DNA from: Candidatus Liberibacter solanacearum CLso-ZC1
GTDB taxonomy: Bacteria; Pseudomonadota; Alphaproteobacteria; Rhizobiales; Rhizobiaceae
DNA length: 64,000 bases
Direction of reading: 5' to 3'
Assembly: GCF_000183665.1 (NCBI RefSeq)
Contig: NC_014774.1
Span: forward strand, 1,065,302 to 1,129,301
Below, piece by piece: positions 12,300 through 22,364 of the stretch (positions within the stretch are counted from its first letter, which is position 1; every line of letters begins with the position of its first letter). A program made the position numbers and the translations under genes. A model generated the notes under the pieces. It saw nothing but the letters and a program-made list of their open reading frames with translations, did no database searches and had not been told where the DNA came from.

Positions 12300-13263
12300 G
12301 AGAAACAGAATCCATATTCAATGCGTTAGAAACTACTCCCTCTAGCAAATAATCAGACATTTGATGGGCCAATTGAAGAGCAACCTTTTCTTGGGCTTCC
12401 ACTGTCGAAGACCCTAAATGCGGCGTACAAACAACATTTGGCAATCCAAAAAGAGGATTTTGTAGCGCTGGCTCAACTTCAAATACATCAAAACCAGCAC
12501 CAGCCACATGACCCGATTGAAGCAATTCGGCTAAAGCTTTTTCATCAACCAAACCACCACGAGCACAATTGATAATGCGAACACCTGGCTTCGTTTTGGA
12601 CAAATTTTCCTTATTTAAAATATTTTTGGTTTTATTTGTTAGAGGAACATGCAAACTAATAAAATCCGACTGAGATAAAAGATCTTCCAATTGTACTTGC
12701 AAAACCCCTATCTCCTTAGCACGCTCTTGAGATAAAAAAGGATCAAAAGCAATCACCTTCATCTTCAACCCAATAGCACGGGTACAAACCAGAGAGCCAA
12801 TGTTTCCTACTCCAATCACACCCAATACTTTGTCAGAGATCTCTACTCCCATAAACTTTGATTTTTCCCATTTACCCTTATGAGTTGATTCATTAGCAGC
12901 GGGAATCTGTCGAGCAACTGCCAACATCAAAGAAATAGCATGCTCAGCAGTCGTAATAGAATTTCCAAAAGGAGTGTTCATTACAACAATATCCGCTCGA
13001 GAAGCAGACAATAAATCCACATTATCTATCCCAACACCAGCTCGACCAACCACCTTAAGATTTTTAGCTTTCGACAATAAATACTCGGTTACTTTGGTAG
13101 TAGATCGCACGGCAAGACCATCATAATCGCCTATAATGCGAGCCATCTCTTCTTTGTTTTTCCCAATTTCTGGGCGGAAATCAACGTCTATACCCCGATC
13201 ACGAAAAATCTGTATGGAACTAACTGATAATTCATCAGATACAAGAACCTTAAGCTTTGACAT
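12280..13263 (-). CDS. serA: D-3-phosphoglycerate dehydrogenase, catalytic core only (shortened)
   Basis: First step of serine synthesis: NAD-dependent oxidation of 3-phosphoglycerate. 327 aa against about 525-530 in rhizobia. Seen: substrate-binding N-terminus (AVRSTTKV), Rossmann motif GVIGVGNIGSLV, and catalytic Arg (NCARGGLVDE), Glu (FEVEP) and His (CTPHLGSS), so the core is intact. It ends soon after ALNMDSVSLEEDQI where longer enzymes continue; the rest survives only as frameshifted remnant. Start ATG at 13263 has AAAGGAG 7 nt upstream. Phosphoglycerate dehydrogenases lacking the regulatory domains exist in nature, so this short form might be active but free of serine feedback (inference). 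Confidence 0.85.
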   Translation of the reverse strand: MSKLKVLVSDELSVSSIQIFRDRGIDVDFRPEIGKNKEEMARIIGDYDGLAVRSTTKVTEYLLSKAKNLKVVGRAGVGIDNVDLLSASRADIVVMNTPFGNSITTAEHAISLMLAVARQIPAANESTHKGKWEKSKFMGVEISDKVLGVIGVGNIGSLVCTRAIGLKMKVIAFDPFLSQERAKEIGVLQVQLEDLLSQSDFISLHVPLTNKTKNILNKENLSKTKPGVRIINCARGGLVDEKALAELLQSGHVAGAGFDVFEVEPALQNPLFGLPNVVCTPHLGSSTVEAQEKVALQLAHQMSDYLLEGVVSNALNMDSVSLEEDQI

Positions 13264-13290
13264 GATTTTCTCCTTTTACTCAATTAAAAT

Positions 13291-14466
13291 TTACGATATA
13301 GCCCGTAAAAAAGCACTTTTCTGGAAATAAAAAGCCCATTTTAACCAATCACATAGCGATACAAGATCTTCTTTCTCAACAGTTGCCCCAACCCATACAC
13401 GTAGGCCAAAAGGAGCGTCACGATAAGAAGCAATGTCATAAGCAACCGATTCCTTTTCCAAAAAAGAAACCATAGATTTGCAAAAAGATGCTTGGGTATT
13501 GCGATCAAAAGACACAATATCGGAATCAACAATTCTCATACAAATAGACGTGTTAGAACGATTTTTCGAATCAATCGCAAGATTTTCAACCCAATCATTT
13601 TCCTTAATAAACTGAAACAAAACAGCAGCATTTTCATTGCAATGCGTAATAGACGCAGAAAGCCCTCCCATTTCCTTCACCCATACCAATGCATCAATAT
13701 AATCTTCAATACATAATAAAGAAGGGGTATTTATTGTCTCTCCAGAGAAAAGACCCTCCATCACCTTACCCCCTTTAGTCATACGAAAAATCTTAGGCAA
13801 GGGCCAAGAAGGAACATAATTTTCAAGACGTTCAATAGATCGAGGGGATAATATGATAACCCCAAAACCCGCTTCTCCACCCAAAACTTTTTGTGCAGAA
13901 AAAGTCAAAACATCTAATTTTTTAAAATCAATATGACGCGCAAAAACTGCTGAAGTTGCATCACAAATAACCAAACCTTCTCGATTTTCTGGAATAAATT
14001 CCACATCAGGAACGCAAACACCCGAAGTAGTTCCATTCCAAACAAATACCACGTCTCTATCAAAATCCACCTTAGAAAAATCCGAAAGCTCACCATAAGG
14101 AGCCGTAAATTCTCGAACATCTTGAAGAGAAAGCTGCCGAATATCTGACATCCACCCAAGCCCAAAACTTTCCCACGCAAGGACATCAACGCCACGAGAA
14201 CCAAGCAAAGACCATAATGCCATTTCAACAGCCCCAGTGTCTGAAGCAGGAACTATAGCAATGCGATAACTTTCAGGAACTTCCAAAACCTCCCGAGTTA
14301 AGTCTATCGCCCTCTTTATTCTTTCTTTTCCCAGAGTACAACGATGAGAACGCCCAAGTAACGCCCCCTCTAATACACTAAGAGACCATCCCGGACGCTT
14401 TACACATGGACCAGAAGAGAAAAAGGGACGCATAGGCTTTGATTTTGGCTTGCATATATGTGACAT
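13291..14466 (-). CDS. serC: Phosphoserine aminotransferase
   Basis: PLP-dependent transaminase converting 3-phosphohydroxypyruvate and glutamate to phosphoserine (also used in pyridoxine synthesis). 391 aa, typical of the rhizobial form. Seen: FFSSGPCVKRPGW near the N-terminus, VWNGTTSGVC, and the PLP lysine in FSAQKVLGGEAGFGV. Start ATG at 14466, AGAGGA 10 nt upstream; an internal Met at position 12 is possible. It lies 27 nt upstream of serA, forming a serine operon. With serA shortened downstream, flux through serC depends on whether the short SerA works. Confidence 0.95.
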   Translation of the reverse strand: MSHICKPKSKPMRPFFSSGPCVKRPGWSLSVLEGALLGRSHRCTLGKERIKRAIDLTREVLEVPESYRIAIVPASDTGAVEMALWSLLGSRGVDVLAWESFGLGWMSDIRQLSLQDVREFTAPYGELSDFSKVDFDRDVVFVWNGTTSGVCVPDVEFIPENREGLVICDATSAVFARHIDFKKLDVLTFSAQKVLGGEAGFGVIILSPRSIERLENYVPSWPLPKIFRMTKGGKVMEGLFSGETINTPSLLCIEDYIDALVWVKEMGGLSASITHCNENAAVLFQFIKENDWVENLAIDSKNRSNTSICMRIVDSDIVSFDRNTQASFCKSMVSFLEKESVAYDIASYRDAPFGLRVWVGATVEKEDLVSLCDWLKWAFYFQKSAFLRAIS

Positions 14467-15005
14467 AACGAATTTATCCTCTCAGGAAAACAATTTATAT
14501 TGTCGGGAATACATTAAGGACATATCTATAAAATTATTCCCATAACTTCATAACTTAAAGACCAAAATTACCAGTATTCTTGTAGTAGTCTAATATAAAT
14601 GAGAACCAAACCTTGTATCTTGACAAAGATAAACAAAACTTTTTTATAAATAAATAATTATCTCAAAAGAAAATGATCATCTTTTAAGAAAAATATTGTA
14701 TAACTACAATATAGATCAGATCCATACAAAGATTAGTAAAAAAAAAAATTTCTTTAAATATAAAAAATCTCTTTTCATAGTTTAGCCATGAAGAAAAAAG
14801 AAATCCTAAACTAATTATTTTTTAATCTTATTCTCTTTTTTTAGCAAGATTTAGCAATCTATTAGCTTTAGTTCAATGTCAACAATTTGCGACACAATCA
14901 AAAATCATTTTCCTTTAACAATAGATCGCTGAAATATAGAACGCTTTGCAAGCTTTAATATCCCATCGTGAGAAAAGCTGTAGCAGAACATAAAATGAAA
15001 AGCAC
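14467..15005 (-). other. AT-rich spacer between serC and suhB-like gene
   Basis: No coding capacity seen on either strand. It presumably carries the promoter of serC-serA. One notable element is the inverted repeat at 14693-14712, listed separately. Confidence 0.5.
14693..14712. promoter_or_regulatory. Perfect 8-bp inverted repeat, operator-like
   Basis: ATATTGTA-TAAC-TACAATAT, about 230 bp upstream of serC. The arms match perfectly with a 4-nt centre and there is no T-run on either side, so it looks more like a dimeric protein-binding site than a terminator. AT-richness makes chance occurrence plausible. Confidence 0.3.
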
Positions 15006-15788
15006 TTAGCTATTCATGACAGTTAAAAGTTGTTTATGGATGTGTATATTGCCGCTGATGATACTTTTGCTTTCGACAATCGTAGCTTTCCCCAAAAAAT
15101 CAGTGGCAAATCCTCCTGCTTCACGAACAAGAAGTAATCCACCCGCAATACTCCATGGAGAAAATCCTTTTTCCCAAAAACCATCAAATCGACCAGATGC
15201 AATATAAGCCAAATCAAGAGCTATCGCACCAAAACTACGCACCCCAGCTATACTATCTATAATGCCATTAAAATGGGCAAGAAAATGATTATTTTGTTGA
15301 CAAGTGACACGCGGAATACCGCAAGAAATAAGAGATTTAGACAAAAGACGGCGAGAGGAAACACGTATACGACGATCATTTAAAAAAGCCCCAGCACCAC
15401 GTTCAGCTGTATACAACTCATCTGTAATAGGATTAAAAATAACGCTGGCAATTATTTCTTGCGCACGTTCCAAAGCAATCGAGATGCAAAAGTGCGGAAT
15501 AGCGTGTAAAAAATTGGTAGAACCATTCAATGGATCAACAATCCAACGCGTCAAACTATCTTGTCCAACACATGATTTTCCCTCGCCGTAAAAACCATAC
15601 TTAGGGCGGGCATACAACAATTCCTGATAAATAATCTCTTGATATTTTAAATGATATTGCGCTACGGAATCACTAGGATCTTTCCGAGAAACCTGTAAAT
15701 TTTGCACCTCATCAAAATCACGTGACAACAATTTACCGGCTTTTAAAGCAGCACTTACCATAACATTGAGAAGAGCAGAACGGGGCAT
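15006..15788 (-). CDS. suhB: SuhB-like inositol monophosphatase family protein, active site lost
   Basis: 260 aa, full family length, and alignable by eye with rhizobial SuhB from start (SALLNVMVSAALKAGKLL) to end (SGNIHIHKQL). The catalytic Mg2+ site is badly altered. The Asp of the family VxxxD motif is His46 (VAQYH). GEES reads GEGKS (second Glu is Gly70). DPLDGTTNF reads DPLNGSTNF (metal Asp is Asn88). The late WD motif reads PWSIAGG (metal Asp is Ser213). Family folds and surfaces outside the site are kept. In E. coli SuhB also acts in rRNA transcription antitermination with NusA, a role reported not to need phosphatase activity, so retention as a non-enzyme is plausible (inference). AGAGAG ribosome site 9 nt before the ATG. 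Confidence 0.88.
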   Translation of the reverse strand: MPRSALLNVMVSAALKAGKLLSRDFDEVQNLQVSRKDPSDSVAQYHLKYQEIIYQELLYARPKYGFYGEGKSCVGQDSLTRWIVDPLNGSTNFLHAIPHFCISIALERAQEIIASVIFNPITDELYTAERGAGAFLNDRRIRVSSRRLLSKSLISCGIPRVTCQQNNHFLAHFNGIIDSIAGVRSFGAIALDLAYIASGRFDGFWEKGFSPWSIAGGLLLVREAGGFATDFLGKATIVESKSIISGNIHIHKQLLTVMNS

Positions 15789-15877
15789 ATTATAGATCTC
15801 TCTTTCGTATAATCATCTAAGTCAAAAAAAGCGCAGATAAAATCAGGAAAACTTAACTCATGACAAACATACACACA

Positions 15878-15911
15878 CTATAGAAAGAAGATTATCGTAT
15901 TCTTTCTATAG
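15878..15911. repeat. Perfect 12-bp inverted repeat
   Basis: CTATAGAAAGAA, a 10-nt loop, then TTCTTTCTATAG, about 90 bp upstream of the suhB-like start. No T-run follows on either strand, so it is not a standard terminator. It could be an operator or a structured leader; on the minus strand it would lie in the 5' untranslated region or promoter of the suhB-like gene. Confidence 0.6.
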
Positions 15912-15981
15912 AGAGAGAGTCAACGATCTTTCGCCACAGTATAAAGAAAATTTGACAAAAAAATCATAAAATCTCTATCTC

Positions 15982-16011
15982 TATCATAATATACACACAA
16001 ATATTATGATA
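15982..16011. repeat. Perfect 11-bp AT-rich inverted repeat
   Basis: TATCATAATAT, 8-nt loop ACACACAA, ATATTATGATA. An A-run follows on the plus strand, so on the minus strand it is preceded, not followed, by T residues; terminator function is therefore unlikely. A dimeric-regulator site is possible. Confidence 0.5.
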
Positions 16012-16133
16012 AAAAAATAGAACTTTTTTAATCACATCAGACCATAAAATCAAAATTTACCACTATAATTACAGCAGAAAATCCATTTTTTGATTCGCAT
16101 GCTCAAGATTCAATGTACAAAGAGCAATTGACA

Positions 16134-16158
16134 ACAATCAATAAATTTGATTGATTGT
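16134..16158. repeat. Perfect 8-bp inverted repeat
   Basis: ACAATCAA, 9-nt centre, TTGATTGT. It is the third inverted repeat within 300 bp of the spacer upstream of purE. Function unknown. Confidence 0.35.
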
Positions 16159-16881
16159 ACGCTTTCAAGCATAATGAAGGATACTCTCTAAAAAAAATAT
16201 GGTAAATTTAAAAATATTTTATCATCCCATTCTTATAAAAATATGCGACAAGGAATAGAAGGGAAAGCACGTTATCCATAAAGGAATAAATACAATGCTC
16301 ACAATCCACAATTTAAAAGACTTTCCTCTCTATATGACGCGCCTTATAGCTACTTTATAATGAGCAATACTACGATTAATTTTATATTTTTAACTATATG
16401 ATAGTTCTTGTTTTTTTGCAAAAAAGATAGCAAAAAATATTTAAAAAGAGCGATTGCATCCTACAAAGGAATCTATGCAATTAATCTTTAGTAATTCACA
16501 AAACCTCCACTTAAATACAAAACGAGAAGGACAATTTTTGTTTTTACTTTTATCATGCGATCCATCTCAAAAAACATCCTATATCATAAACGCCCCATTG
16601 ATCCCTTAATCCAACCAGCTGAAATCAATGCGCATAAAATACACGGACAATCACTGTCAATTAGCTTTCACAGATCCGTTATGATTCGTCAGATATCCCC
16701 AAAAATATTTCAAATATATGAAAAAACACAAGCCCTATTCCTCCATCTTTTTGCAAGATAGAACAACTGAAACACCAAGATGATCATCAACTATCATCAT
16801 TAATGGAAGAAAATATTGCCCTATACTTGTCTATCATCCAAGAACAAGTTATTTCTGACAACATAATATAAAGGAGAAATT

Positions 16882-17379
16882 ATGAGCAGAACTCCCCCTA
16901 TCGCCATTATTATGGGAAGTCAATCTGACTGGAAAATCATGAAATATGCAGCTGATATGCTGGATACGTTAGGAGTTGATTACGAAGCACGCATTATTTC
17001 AGCACATCGCACTCCCGATCGATTAGTAGAATTTGCTAAAAACGCTCGTTTCGAAGGATTTAAATTAGTAATTGCGGGAGCTGGCGGAGCTGCACATTTA
17101 CCTGGAATGATCGCCGCTATGACATCTCTACCTGTCTTAGGGGTACCAATAATGTCGCGAGCGCTCCAAGGGCTAGACAGCCTTTTATCAATTGTTCAAA
17201 TGCCCGCAGGAGTGCCTGTAGGAACCCTAGCCATTGGGAAATCTGGGTCGGTCAATGCGGCTTTATTAGCAATAGCGATTCTTGCGCTGAATGACGAAAA
17301 TATTACTGAACGTTTGGAAGATTGGCGCATCCAACAAACGACATCAGTTTCCGAATACCCGAAGGATTTTTCAGAATGA
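16882..17379 (+). CDS. purE: N5-carboxyaminoimidazole ribonucleotide mutase
   Basis: PurE (class I) isomerises N5-CAIR to CAIR in purine synthesis. 165 aa, normal. Seen: [15 protein letters not shown] (nucleotide loop), the catalytic His in [21 protein letters not shown] and [20 protein letters not shown]. An AGGAGAA site lies 5 nt before the ATG. Its TGA overlaps the purK ATG, so PurE and PurK are translationally coupled. Regulation cannot be read from sequence; the long upstream spacer holds inverted repeats. Confidence 0.97.
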   Translation: MSRTPPIAIIMGSQSDWKIMKYAADMLDTLGVDYEARIISAHRTPDRLVEFAKNARFEGFKLVIAGAGGAAHLPGMIAAMTSLPVLGVPIMSRALQGLDSLLSIVQMPAGVPVGTLAIGKSGSVNAALLAIAILALNDENITERLEDWRIQQTTSVSEYPKDFSE

Positions 17380-18467
17380 ATAGAAAAACAATCGGCATTA
17401 TTGGAGGGGGGCAATTAGCGCGCATGCTTTCTATGTCCGCCGCCCGCTTAGGATTTTGCGTTGTTATTTTAGACCCTGATTCTACTTGCCCCGCCAACCA
17501 AGTTTCTAATCGGCAAATAGTGGCACAATATGATGATATAGATTCCCTGAAAAATTTAGCTAATCTTTGCGACTACGTAACATATGAGAATGAAAATATT
17601 CCTACTAAATCAATCTCATACCTCTCTACACTGCTTCCCACACACCCATCGGCTAGAGTAATCGAAATTGCCCAAGATCGTTTGTATGAAAAGCAATTTT
17701 TCCAAGATTATGGTCTTAGTACAGTAGATTTTTGCGAAATTAATTCACAAGAATCTCTGACAAAAATTCTTACCAATTTCAAAGGTAAAGGCATACTAAA
17801 AACAAGACGTATGGGATATGATGGCAAGGGGCAAAAGGTCTATAATCAAAATGATTCCACAAAAAATCTATACGTTTCTCTTGGCAATAAACCGTTGATT
17901 TTTGAACACTTTGCAATATTTGATTGTGAAATATCAATTATAGCTGCTCGCGCTCTTGACGGTTCTATGCATTTCTATGACCCCATACAAAACACCCATA
18001 TTAATGGGATATTACACAAATCGGTAGTCCCCGCCCATATCAGCAAAAAAACAACCTGTTTAGCTTATAGCGCAATGGAAAAGGTTTTGAACGCACTCAA
18101 TTATGTTGGTGTCCTGTGTATAGAATTCTTTGTTACAGAGGATGGAAACGTTCTCATCAACGAAATGGCACCACGCGTTCATAATTCTGGACACTGGACG
18201 GAAGCATCTTGTACTATTTCACAATTTGAACAACATATTCGTAGCATTTCTGGCCTCCCCCTTGGAAATCCCTACAGACATTCAAATTGTGTGATGTATA
18301 ACATCATTGGATCTGAAATTAATCAATCCGAAAAATGGCTCAATTGTGATTCTAGTATTGTCCATATTTATGGAAAATCAAAAACGCTTCCTGGAAGAAA
18401 AATGGGGCATATCACACAGATCTATCCAAAAGATATTCTTGTACATCCTTTGTCAGAAAACCAATAA
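17376..18467 (+). CDS. purK: 5-(carboxyamino)imidazole ribonucleotide synthase
   Basis: ATP-grasp enzyme making N5-CAIR from AIR, bicarbonate and ATP; feeds PurE. 363 aa. The start is the ATG at 17376, in a 4-nt ATGA overlap with the purE stop, which gives [18 protein letters not shown], the family N-terminus. Seen: glycine-rich [28 protein letters not shown], the catalytic [17 protein letters not shown] segment. Nothing unusual. Confidence 0.96.
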   Translation: MNRKTIGIIGGGQLARMLSMSAARLGFCVVILDPDSTCPANQVSNRQIVAQYDDIDSLKNLANLCDYVTYENENIPTKSISYLSTLLPTHPSARVIEIAQDRLYEKQFFQDYGLSTVDFCEINSQESLTKILTNFKGKGILKTRRMGYDGKGQKVYNQNDSTKNLYVSLGNKPLIFEHFAIFDCEISIIAARALDGSMHFYDPIQNTHINGILHKSVVPAHISKKTTCLAYSAMEKVLNALNYVGVLCIEFFVTEDGNVLINEMAPRVHNSGHWTEASCTISQFEQHIRSISGLPLGNPYRHSNCVMYNIIGSEINQSEKWLNCDSSIVHIYGKSKTLPGRKMGHITQIYPKDILVHPLSENQ

Positions 18468-18538
18468 AACTATTGACTTAAAAATGAAAGAAAGATAGAT
18501 GTGTTTATCCCTATTGTTTTTATCTGGAGTGCTATATC

Positions 18539-18664
18539 GTGAAGGTCAGAAATTCTCTTCGTGTACTTAAGTCGCGTCACCGTGCAAATAGAATCGTGCG
18601 CCGTAAAAACAGAATCTATATTATCAATAAGATTAGCCCCAAACATAAAGTGAGACAAGGATAA
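18539..18664 (+). CDS. rpmJ: 50S ribosomal protein L36, zinc-free type
   Basis: A 41-aa L36 starting at GTG ([15 protein letters not shown], ending SPKHKVRQG), with GGAG 9 nt upstream. It belongs to the form lacking the C-x2-C...C-x4-H zinc ligands (the YkgO/L36B type), common as the only L36 in Rhizobiales. The zinc-free form removes a metal requirement from the ribosome. It is 70 nt downstream of purK. Confidence 0.93.
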   Translation: MKVRNSLRVLKSRHRANRIVRRKNRIYIINKISPKHKVRQG

Positions 18665-18832
18665 CTAGCTTTCTGCTTCGTAAAATGTAAAAGCATTGAA
18701 TTTTTTTCTTTTTATGCCAGTATCCTTCTTTTTATGTAATAGTATTTGGTAATTTTTGATTTCTATTCATGATGTGCCTGTAGATTTAATCGTGCCTAAA
18801 TCTATATTTTATGAACTGTAATTTTGAGATTA

Positions 18833-19102
18833 TCAGTCAGAAAGTAAATTTTTATGCATGCTTGGACCTATCCAAAAATGCGGTTTTTTATCCTGCATAA
18901 TGCTAAAAGATAAAATAATTAACAAAGACATCAACAATCCACAGATCATAGAAGCGATCATGTCTAATGCAGGACGCTTGTATATACCATATTTCCAAGT
19001 TCCTATAATGGATGCACAGACTATCGTATAAAGTACGACGAAAATAAAAAAACCACTTACTGGGAAATTACTACAAATCGCACGAGAATCAAATATATTC
19101 AT
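18833..19102 (-). CDS. Small hypothetical membrane protein
   Basis: 89 aa, not assigned to a family I can name. Two hydrophobic stretches (VSGFFIFVVLYTIVCASIIG and MIASMICGLLMSLLIILSFSI) are joined by a basic loop (GTWKYGIYKRPALD), suggesting a two-helix inner-membrane hairpin. The ATG at 19102 has an AGG site 8 nt upstream. The amino-acid pattern is far from random for this AT-rich DNA, so it is probably real. It stands alone, opposite to its neighbours. Confidence 0.65.
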   Translation of the reverse strand: MNIFDSRAICSNFPVSGFFIFVVLYTIVCASIIGTWKYGIYKRPALDMIASMICGLLMSLLIILSFSIMQDKKPHFWIGPSMHKNLLSD

Positions 19103-19634
19103 CTTTATTACCTGAAGGTCCCAACCACAACGAGGATATCATAAAATTATCTTTTGAGAATAAATTAGTACTCTCTATTAAAAGAGAAGAGCGATAAAAT
19201 ATAAGACAATGATTTGGGATAAAATAACGATCTTCCCATTTTAAAAAATGTATTCTACAACAGCTACCAAAAAATACTTAAAAAGAAAAGAAAAGAAAAG
19301 AAACTATTCTTATAAAAAAATATCATCGCGATAATTTTATAAGAACGAGAAATAAAAACAAATCTCTATTGGATTTATATTTTCCTCATTTTAATCTGAC
19401 AGAAATTTTCTTTTTAATAATAATGAAGAAATATCCATACAAGATCTCCTCTATTTTATTTTTCAAATTATATTAAGCAATGCTGTGGAACTCAATGTAC
19501 TTGTAAACGATTATTTGTTATCATGATGGATTGATTAAACTGCCTTTAAGGATATATGTCATCTACTCTCATGTGCAAGAAAATATCGATTTTAGCAGAA
19601 ATGTTTTTAACAACTATCATCTTAGTCAACAATA
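19103..19634. other. AT-rich spacer with an AAAAG microsatellite
   Basis: No gene seen. At 19281-19303 AAAAG is repeated four times, followed by AAA. The tract lies about 330 bp upstream of the exported-protein gene. It could vary in length between isolates; no function can be assigned. Confidence 0.45.
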
Positions 19635-20600
19635 ATGAAACTATATTTATCTCTCCATAAAAGTTCATTCTTCTATTATGTTATCAGCATTATTATGAGC
19701 ATACACTGCTCTTTTCCATCCTATGCTAAAACAGAAAATCCTAGTGACATTCACACGACATCTACATCGTCTAATGATATGTCAAAAGGAAAAGGTAAAA
19801 AAATAATTCCCGCCCAAAAAATTATTTGCAAAGCACGCTTAACTGAAAATAGTCCTTTTATAAACAGCGGTGTTTCTTGGCATGTATTTGATACTACTTT
19901 GAATAAAAAAGATACTTTATCAACTATTAAGAAAATTATAGGAGGAATAGTATACTTAGAACTTTTCCCTGGAGATTATTTGGTTAGTGCTTCTTTTGGT
20001 CATGTTGGAGTCGTTAAAAGAATAACCGTTACCCCAACAAAACAAATCGAAAAACATACGTTTGTATTCAACGCAGGAGGAATACGTTTATATAGCATAT
20101 ACAAGCCAGATTCACCGATTGTAGACGATGAACTCACCTTTTCTATTTATTCCAATCCCAATCAAAAACCCTTGATGATTGCTGACAAAGTAAGCTCTGG
20201 AACACTCATACGATTATTGGGATCAACTAATTATCAAATAACTTCTCATTATGGAAAATATAATGCTGTTGTCAGTACTATCGTTAAAGTAGAATCTGGA
20301 AAAGTCATTGATGTAACTATTCAGAATAGAGCTGCCAAAACAACATTTAAACTTGTATCAGAAGCAGGTGGAGAAGCAATTGCTGATACTGCATGGTCAA
20401 TATTAACAGCTGGTGGAGATACAGTAGGTGAAAGCGTTCATGCTTTCCCTTCTATGATTCTTTCAGAAGGAGATTATGTTGTTATTGCACGCAACAAAGA
20501 AAGAATTTACTCCCGAGAATTTTCAGTTACTACAGGGAAAAATAAAGTGATAGAAGTCATTATGAAACAAAAAAGAGTGGATAAAAGTAAGATAAAATAA
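19635..20600 (+). CDS. Exported protein with two beta-sandwich-like repeats
   Basis: 321 aa. N-terminal signal peptide (YYVISIIMSIHCSFPSYA, cleavage likely after SYA), so periplasmic or secreted. After a Ser/Thr-rich linker come repeated domains of a carboxypeptidase-regulatory/CnaB-like sort: VSWHVFDTTLNKKDTL ... LELFPGDYLVSASFGHVG, and near the end TAWSILTAGGDTVGES ... LSEGDYVVIARNKER. The repeated GDYxV pattern marks each domain. I recall similar conserved proteins in rhizobia next to fumC, but their function is unknown. A clear ribosome site is not visible before the ATG. Confidence 0.75.
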   Translation: MKLYLSLHKSSFFYYVISIIMSIHCSFPSYAKTENPSDIHTTSTSSNDMSKGKGKKIIPAQKIICKARLTENSPFINSGVSWHVFDTTLNKKDTLSTIKKIIGGIVYLELFPGDYLVSASFGHVGVVKRITVTPTKQIEKHTFVFNAGGIRLYSIYKPDSPIVDDELTFSIYSNPNQKPLMIADKVSSGTLIRLLGSTNYQITSHYGKYNAVVSTIVKVESGKVIDVTIQNRAAKTTFKLVSEAGGEAIADTAWSILTAGGDTVGESVHAFPSMILSEGDYVVIARNKERIYSREFSVTTGKNKVIEVIMKQKRVDKSKIK

Positions 20601-20753
20601 ATCATAATACCACATACATTTGCCTATCCTAAACTAAGAGTTTAAACAGAAATCATAATCAAAAAAATATGATCATTTACTTATATTAACGAAAAAAACA
20701 TTTATAATGCATCCAATTGACTAACTTAGTTTCTAATATTGAAAGAAGAAATA

Positions 20754-22145
20754 ATGTCTAATACCCGTAATGAACAAGATAGTTTTGGCACTATTGAAGT
20801 ACAAAAAGATTGCTATTGGGGGGCGCAAGCACAGCGTTCTTTAGAAAATTTCAAAATTGGAGAAGAAAAACAGCCCCTTGTTATCATACGTGCACTTGGA
20901 ATTATCAAACAAGCAGCAGCGCGTGTTAATATGGAACTAGGAAAACTAGATCCAAAAATCGGAAATGCTATTATAAAAGCATCAGAAGAAGTGATTAGCG
21001 GCAAATTAGATGCTCATTTTCCTTTAGTCGTCTGGCAAACAGGCTCTGGAACACAGTCCAATATGAATGTTAACGAAGTAATATCCAATCGTGCAATAGA
21101 AATACTAGGAGGAACTATGGGATCAAAAAATCCCGTTCATCCTAATGATCATGTTAATTTATGCCAGTCTTCAAACGATACTTATCCAACAGCAATACAC
21201 ATAGCGTGTGCAGAGCGGATAGTGCATCGTCTGTTACCAACTCTTCGCAATTTACATTCAGCCCTTACAAAAAAAATCAACGAGTTTCAAGATATTATCA
21301 AGATTGGACGCACCCACACCCAAGACGCAACTCCTTTAACTTTAGGCCAAGAATTTTCAGGATACGCTGCACAAGTTAAGAACTCCATTAAACGCATAGA
21401 AATAACCTTAAATGGTCTTTATGAACTGGCTCAAGGCGGAACAGCTGTTGGGACTGGATTGAATTCTCCAGTAGGATTTGCCGAAAAAATTGCCCTCAAC
21501 ATACGTAACATTACCGGATTACCTTTTATTACCGCTCCTAATAAATTTGAAGCACTTGCTACTCATGATGCTGTTACTTTTTGTCATGGAGCCATTAATA
21601 CAACGGCTACCTCTCTCTTTAAAATAGCCAACGATATTCGATTCTTAGGATCTGGTCCGCGTTCTGGGCTTGGAGAACTAGCACTACCTGAAAATGAACC
21701 CGGATCTTCTATAATGCCGGGGAAAGTTAATCCAACACAATGTGAAGCGCTAACACAGGTTTGTGCTCATATTTTTGGGAACCATGCCGCTATTACTTTT
21801 GCCAATAGCCAAGGACATTTCGAGCTCAATGTTTATAAGCCAATGATTGCTTATAATGTTTTGCAATCCATACAACTCTTGAGTGATTCTATTGAGTCTT
21901 TTACTAATAATTGCGTCCTCGATATCCAAGCACGTATCGATAATATTAAAAATTCTCTCAACCGATCTTTAATGCTGGTAACTGCTCTGACCTCTAAAAT
22001 AGGATATGATAATGCAACTATGATTGCCAAAAAAGCCCATCACAACAACACAACACTTAAAGAAGAAGCAATCGCTAGCGGACTCATTTCTGCCGAAGAA
22101 TATGACACCATTGTTAAACCCGAAAAAATGCTTTACCCTTATTAA
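20754..22145 (+). CDS. fumC: Fumarate hydratase, class II
   Basis: Iron-free fumarase of the citric-acid cycle, fumarate to malate. 463 aa from the ATG at 20754 ([12 protein letters not shown]); the frame extends five codons further to a TTG, but family length supports the ATG. Seen: [38 protein letters not shown] and the signature [15 protein letters not shown]. Complete and conventional. It stands alone, with about 140 nt of spacer upstream. Confidence 0.97.
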   Translation: MSNTRNEQDSFGTIEVQKDCYWGAQAQRSLENFKIGEEKQPLVIIRALGIIKQAAARVNMELGKLDPKIGNAIIKASEEVISGKLDAHFPLVVWQTGSGTQSNMNVNEVISNRAIEILGGTMGSKNPVHPNDHVNLCQSSNDTYPTAIHIACAERIVHRLLPTLRNLHSALTKKINEFQDIIKIGRTHTQDATPLTLGQEFSGYAAQVKNSIKRIEITLNGLYELAQGGTAVGTGLNSPVGFAEKIALNIRNITGLPFITAPNKFEALATHDAVTFCHGAINTTATSLFKIANDIRFLGSGPRSGLGELALPENEPGSSIMPGKVNPTQCEALTQVCAHIFGNHAAITFANSQGHFELNVYKPMIAYNVLQSIQLLSDSIESFTNNCVLDIQARIDNIKNSLNRSLMLVTALTSKIGYDNATMIAKKAHHNNTTLKEEAIASGLISAEEYDTIVKPEKMLYPY

Positions 22146-22364
22146 ATTAAATTTCTAATGGTAAAATAATTGAATTATAATGGGCGAAAAGAATAAAATA
22201 CTATTAAAAAAATTATACTCGCTAGAATCTTTATATAAAGAAAACAACAATACCCATTGAGAAGTCTTGTCCCTTTCATTTGTACTATAATTTTTTCTAT
22301 CATCGGGCTATTTCTAGCAAATTCTAGCCATAAATAAAAAAGGTTTGGAACAACGTTTTTATCT

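Larger units (their letters stand above)
15789..16881. other. Long spacer between divergent suhB-like and purE genes
   Basis: 1.1 kb with no convincing gene; a 68-codon frame at 16555-16761 has no recognisable protein character. It contains three separate inverted repeats (15878-15911, 15982-16011, 16134-16158), listed separately, and must hold promoters for both flanking genes, which diverge from it. Confidence 0.5.

Noticed and set aside
16555..16761. 68-codon plus-strand frame upstream of purE
   Set aside because: Starts at a low-quality ATG with no ribosome site and has no protein-like pattern.
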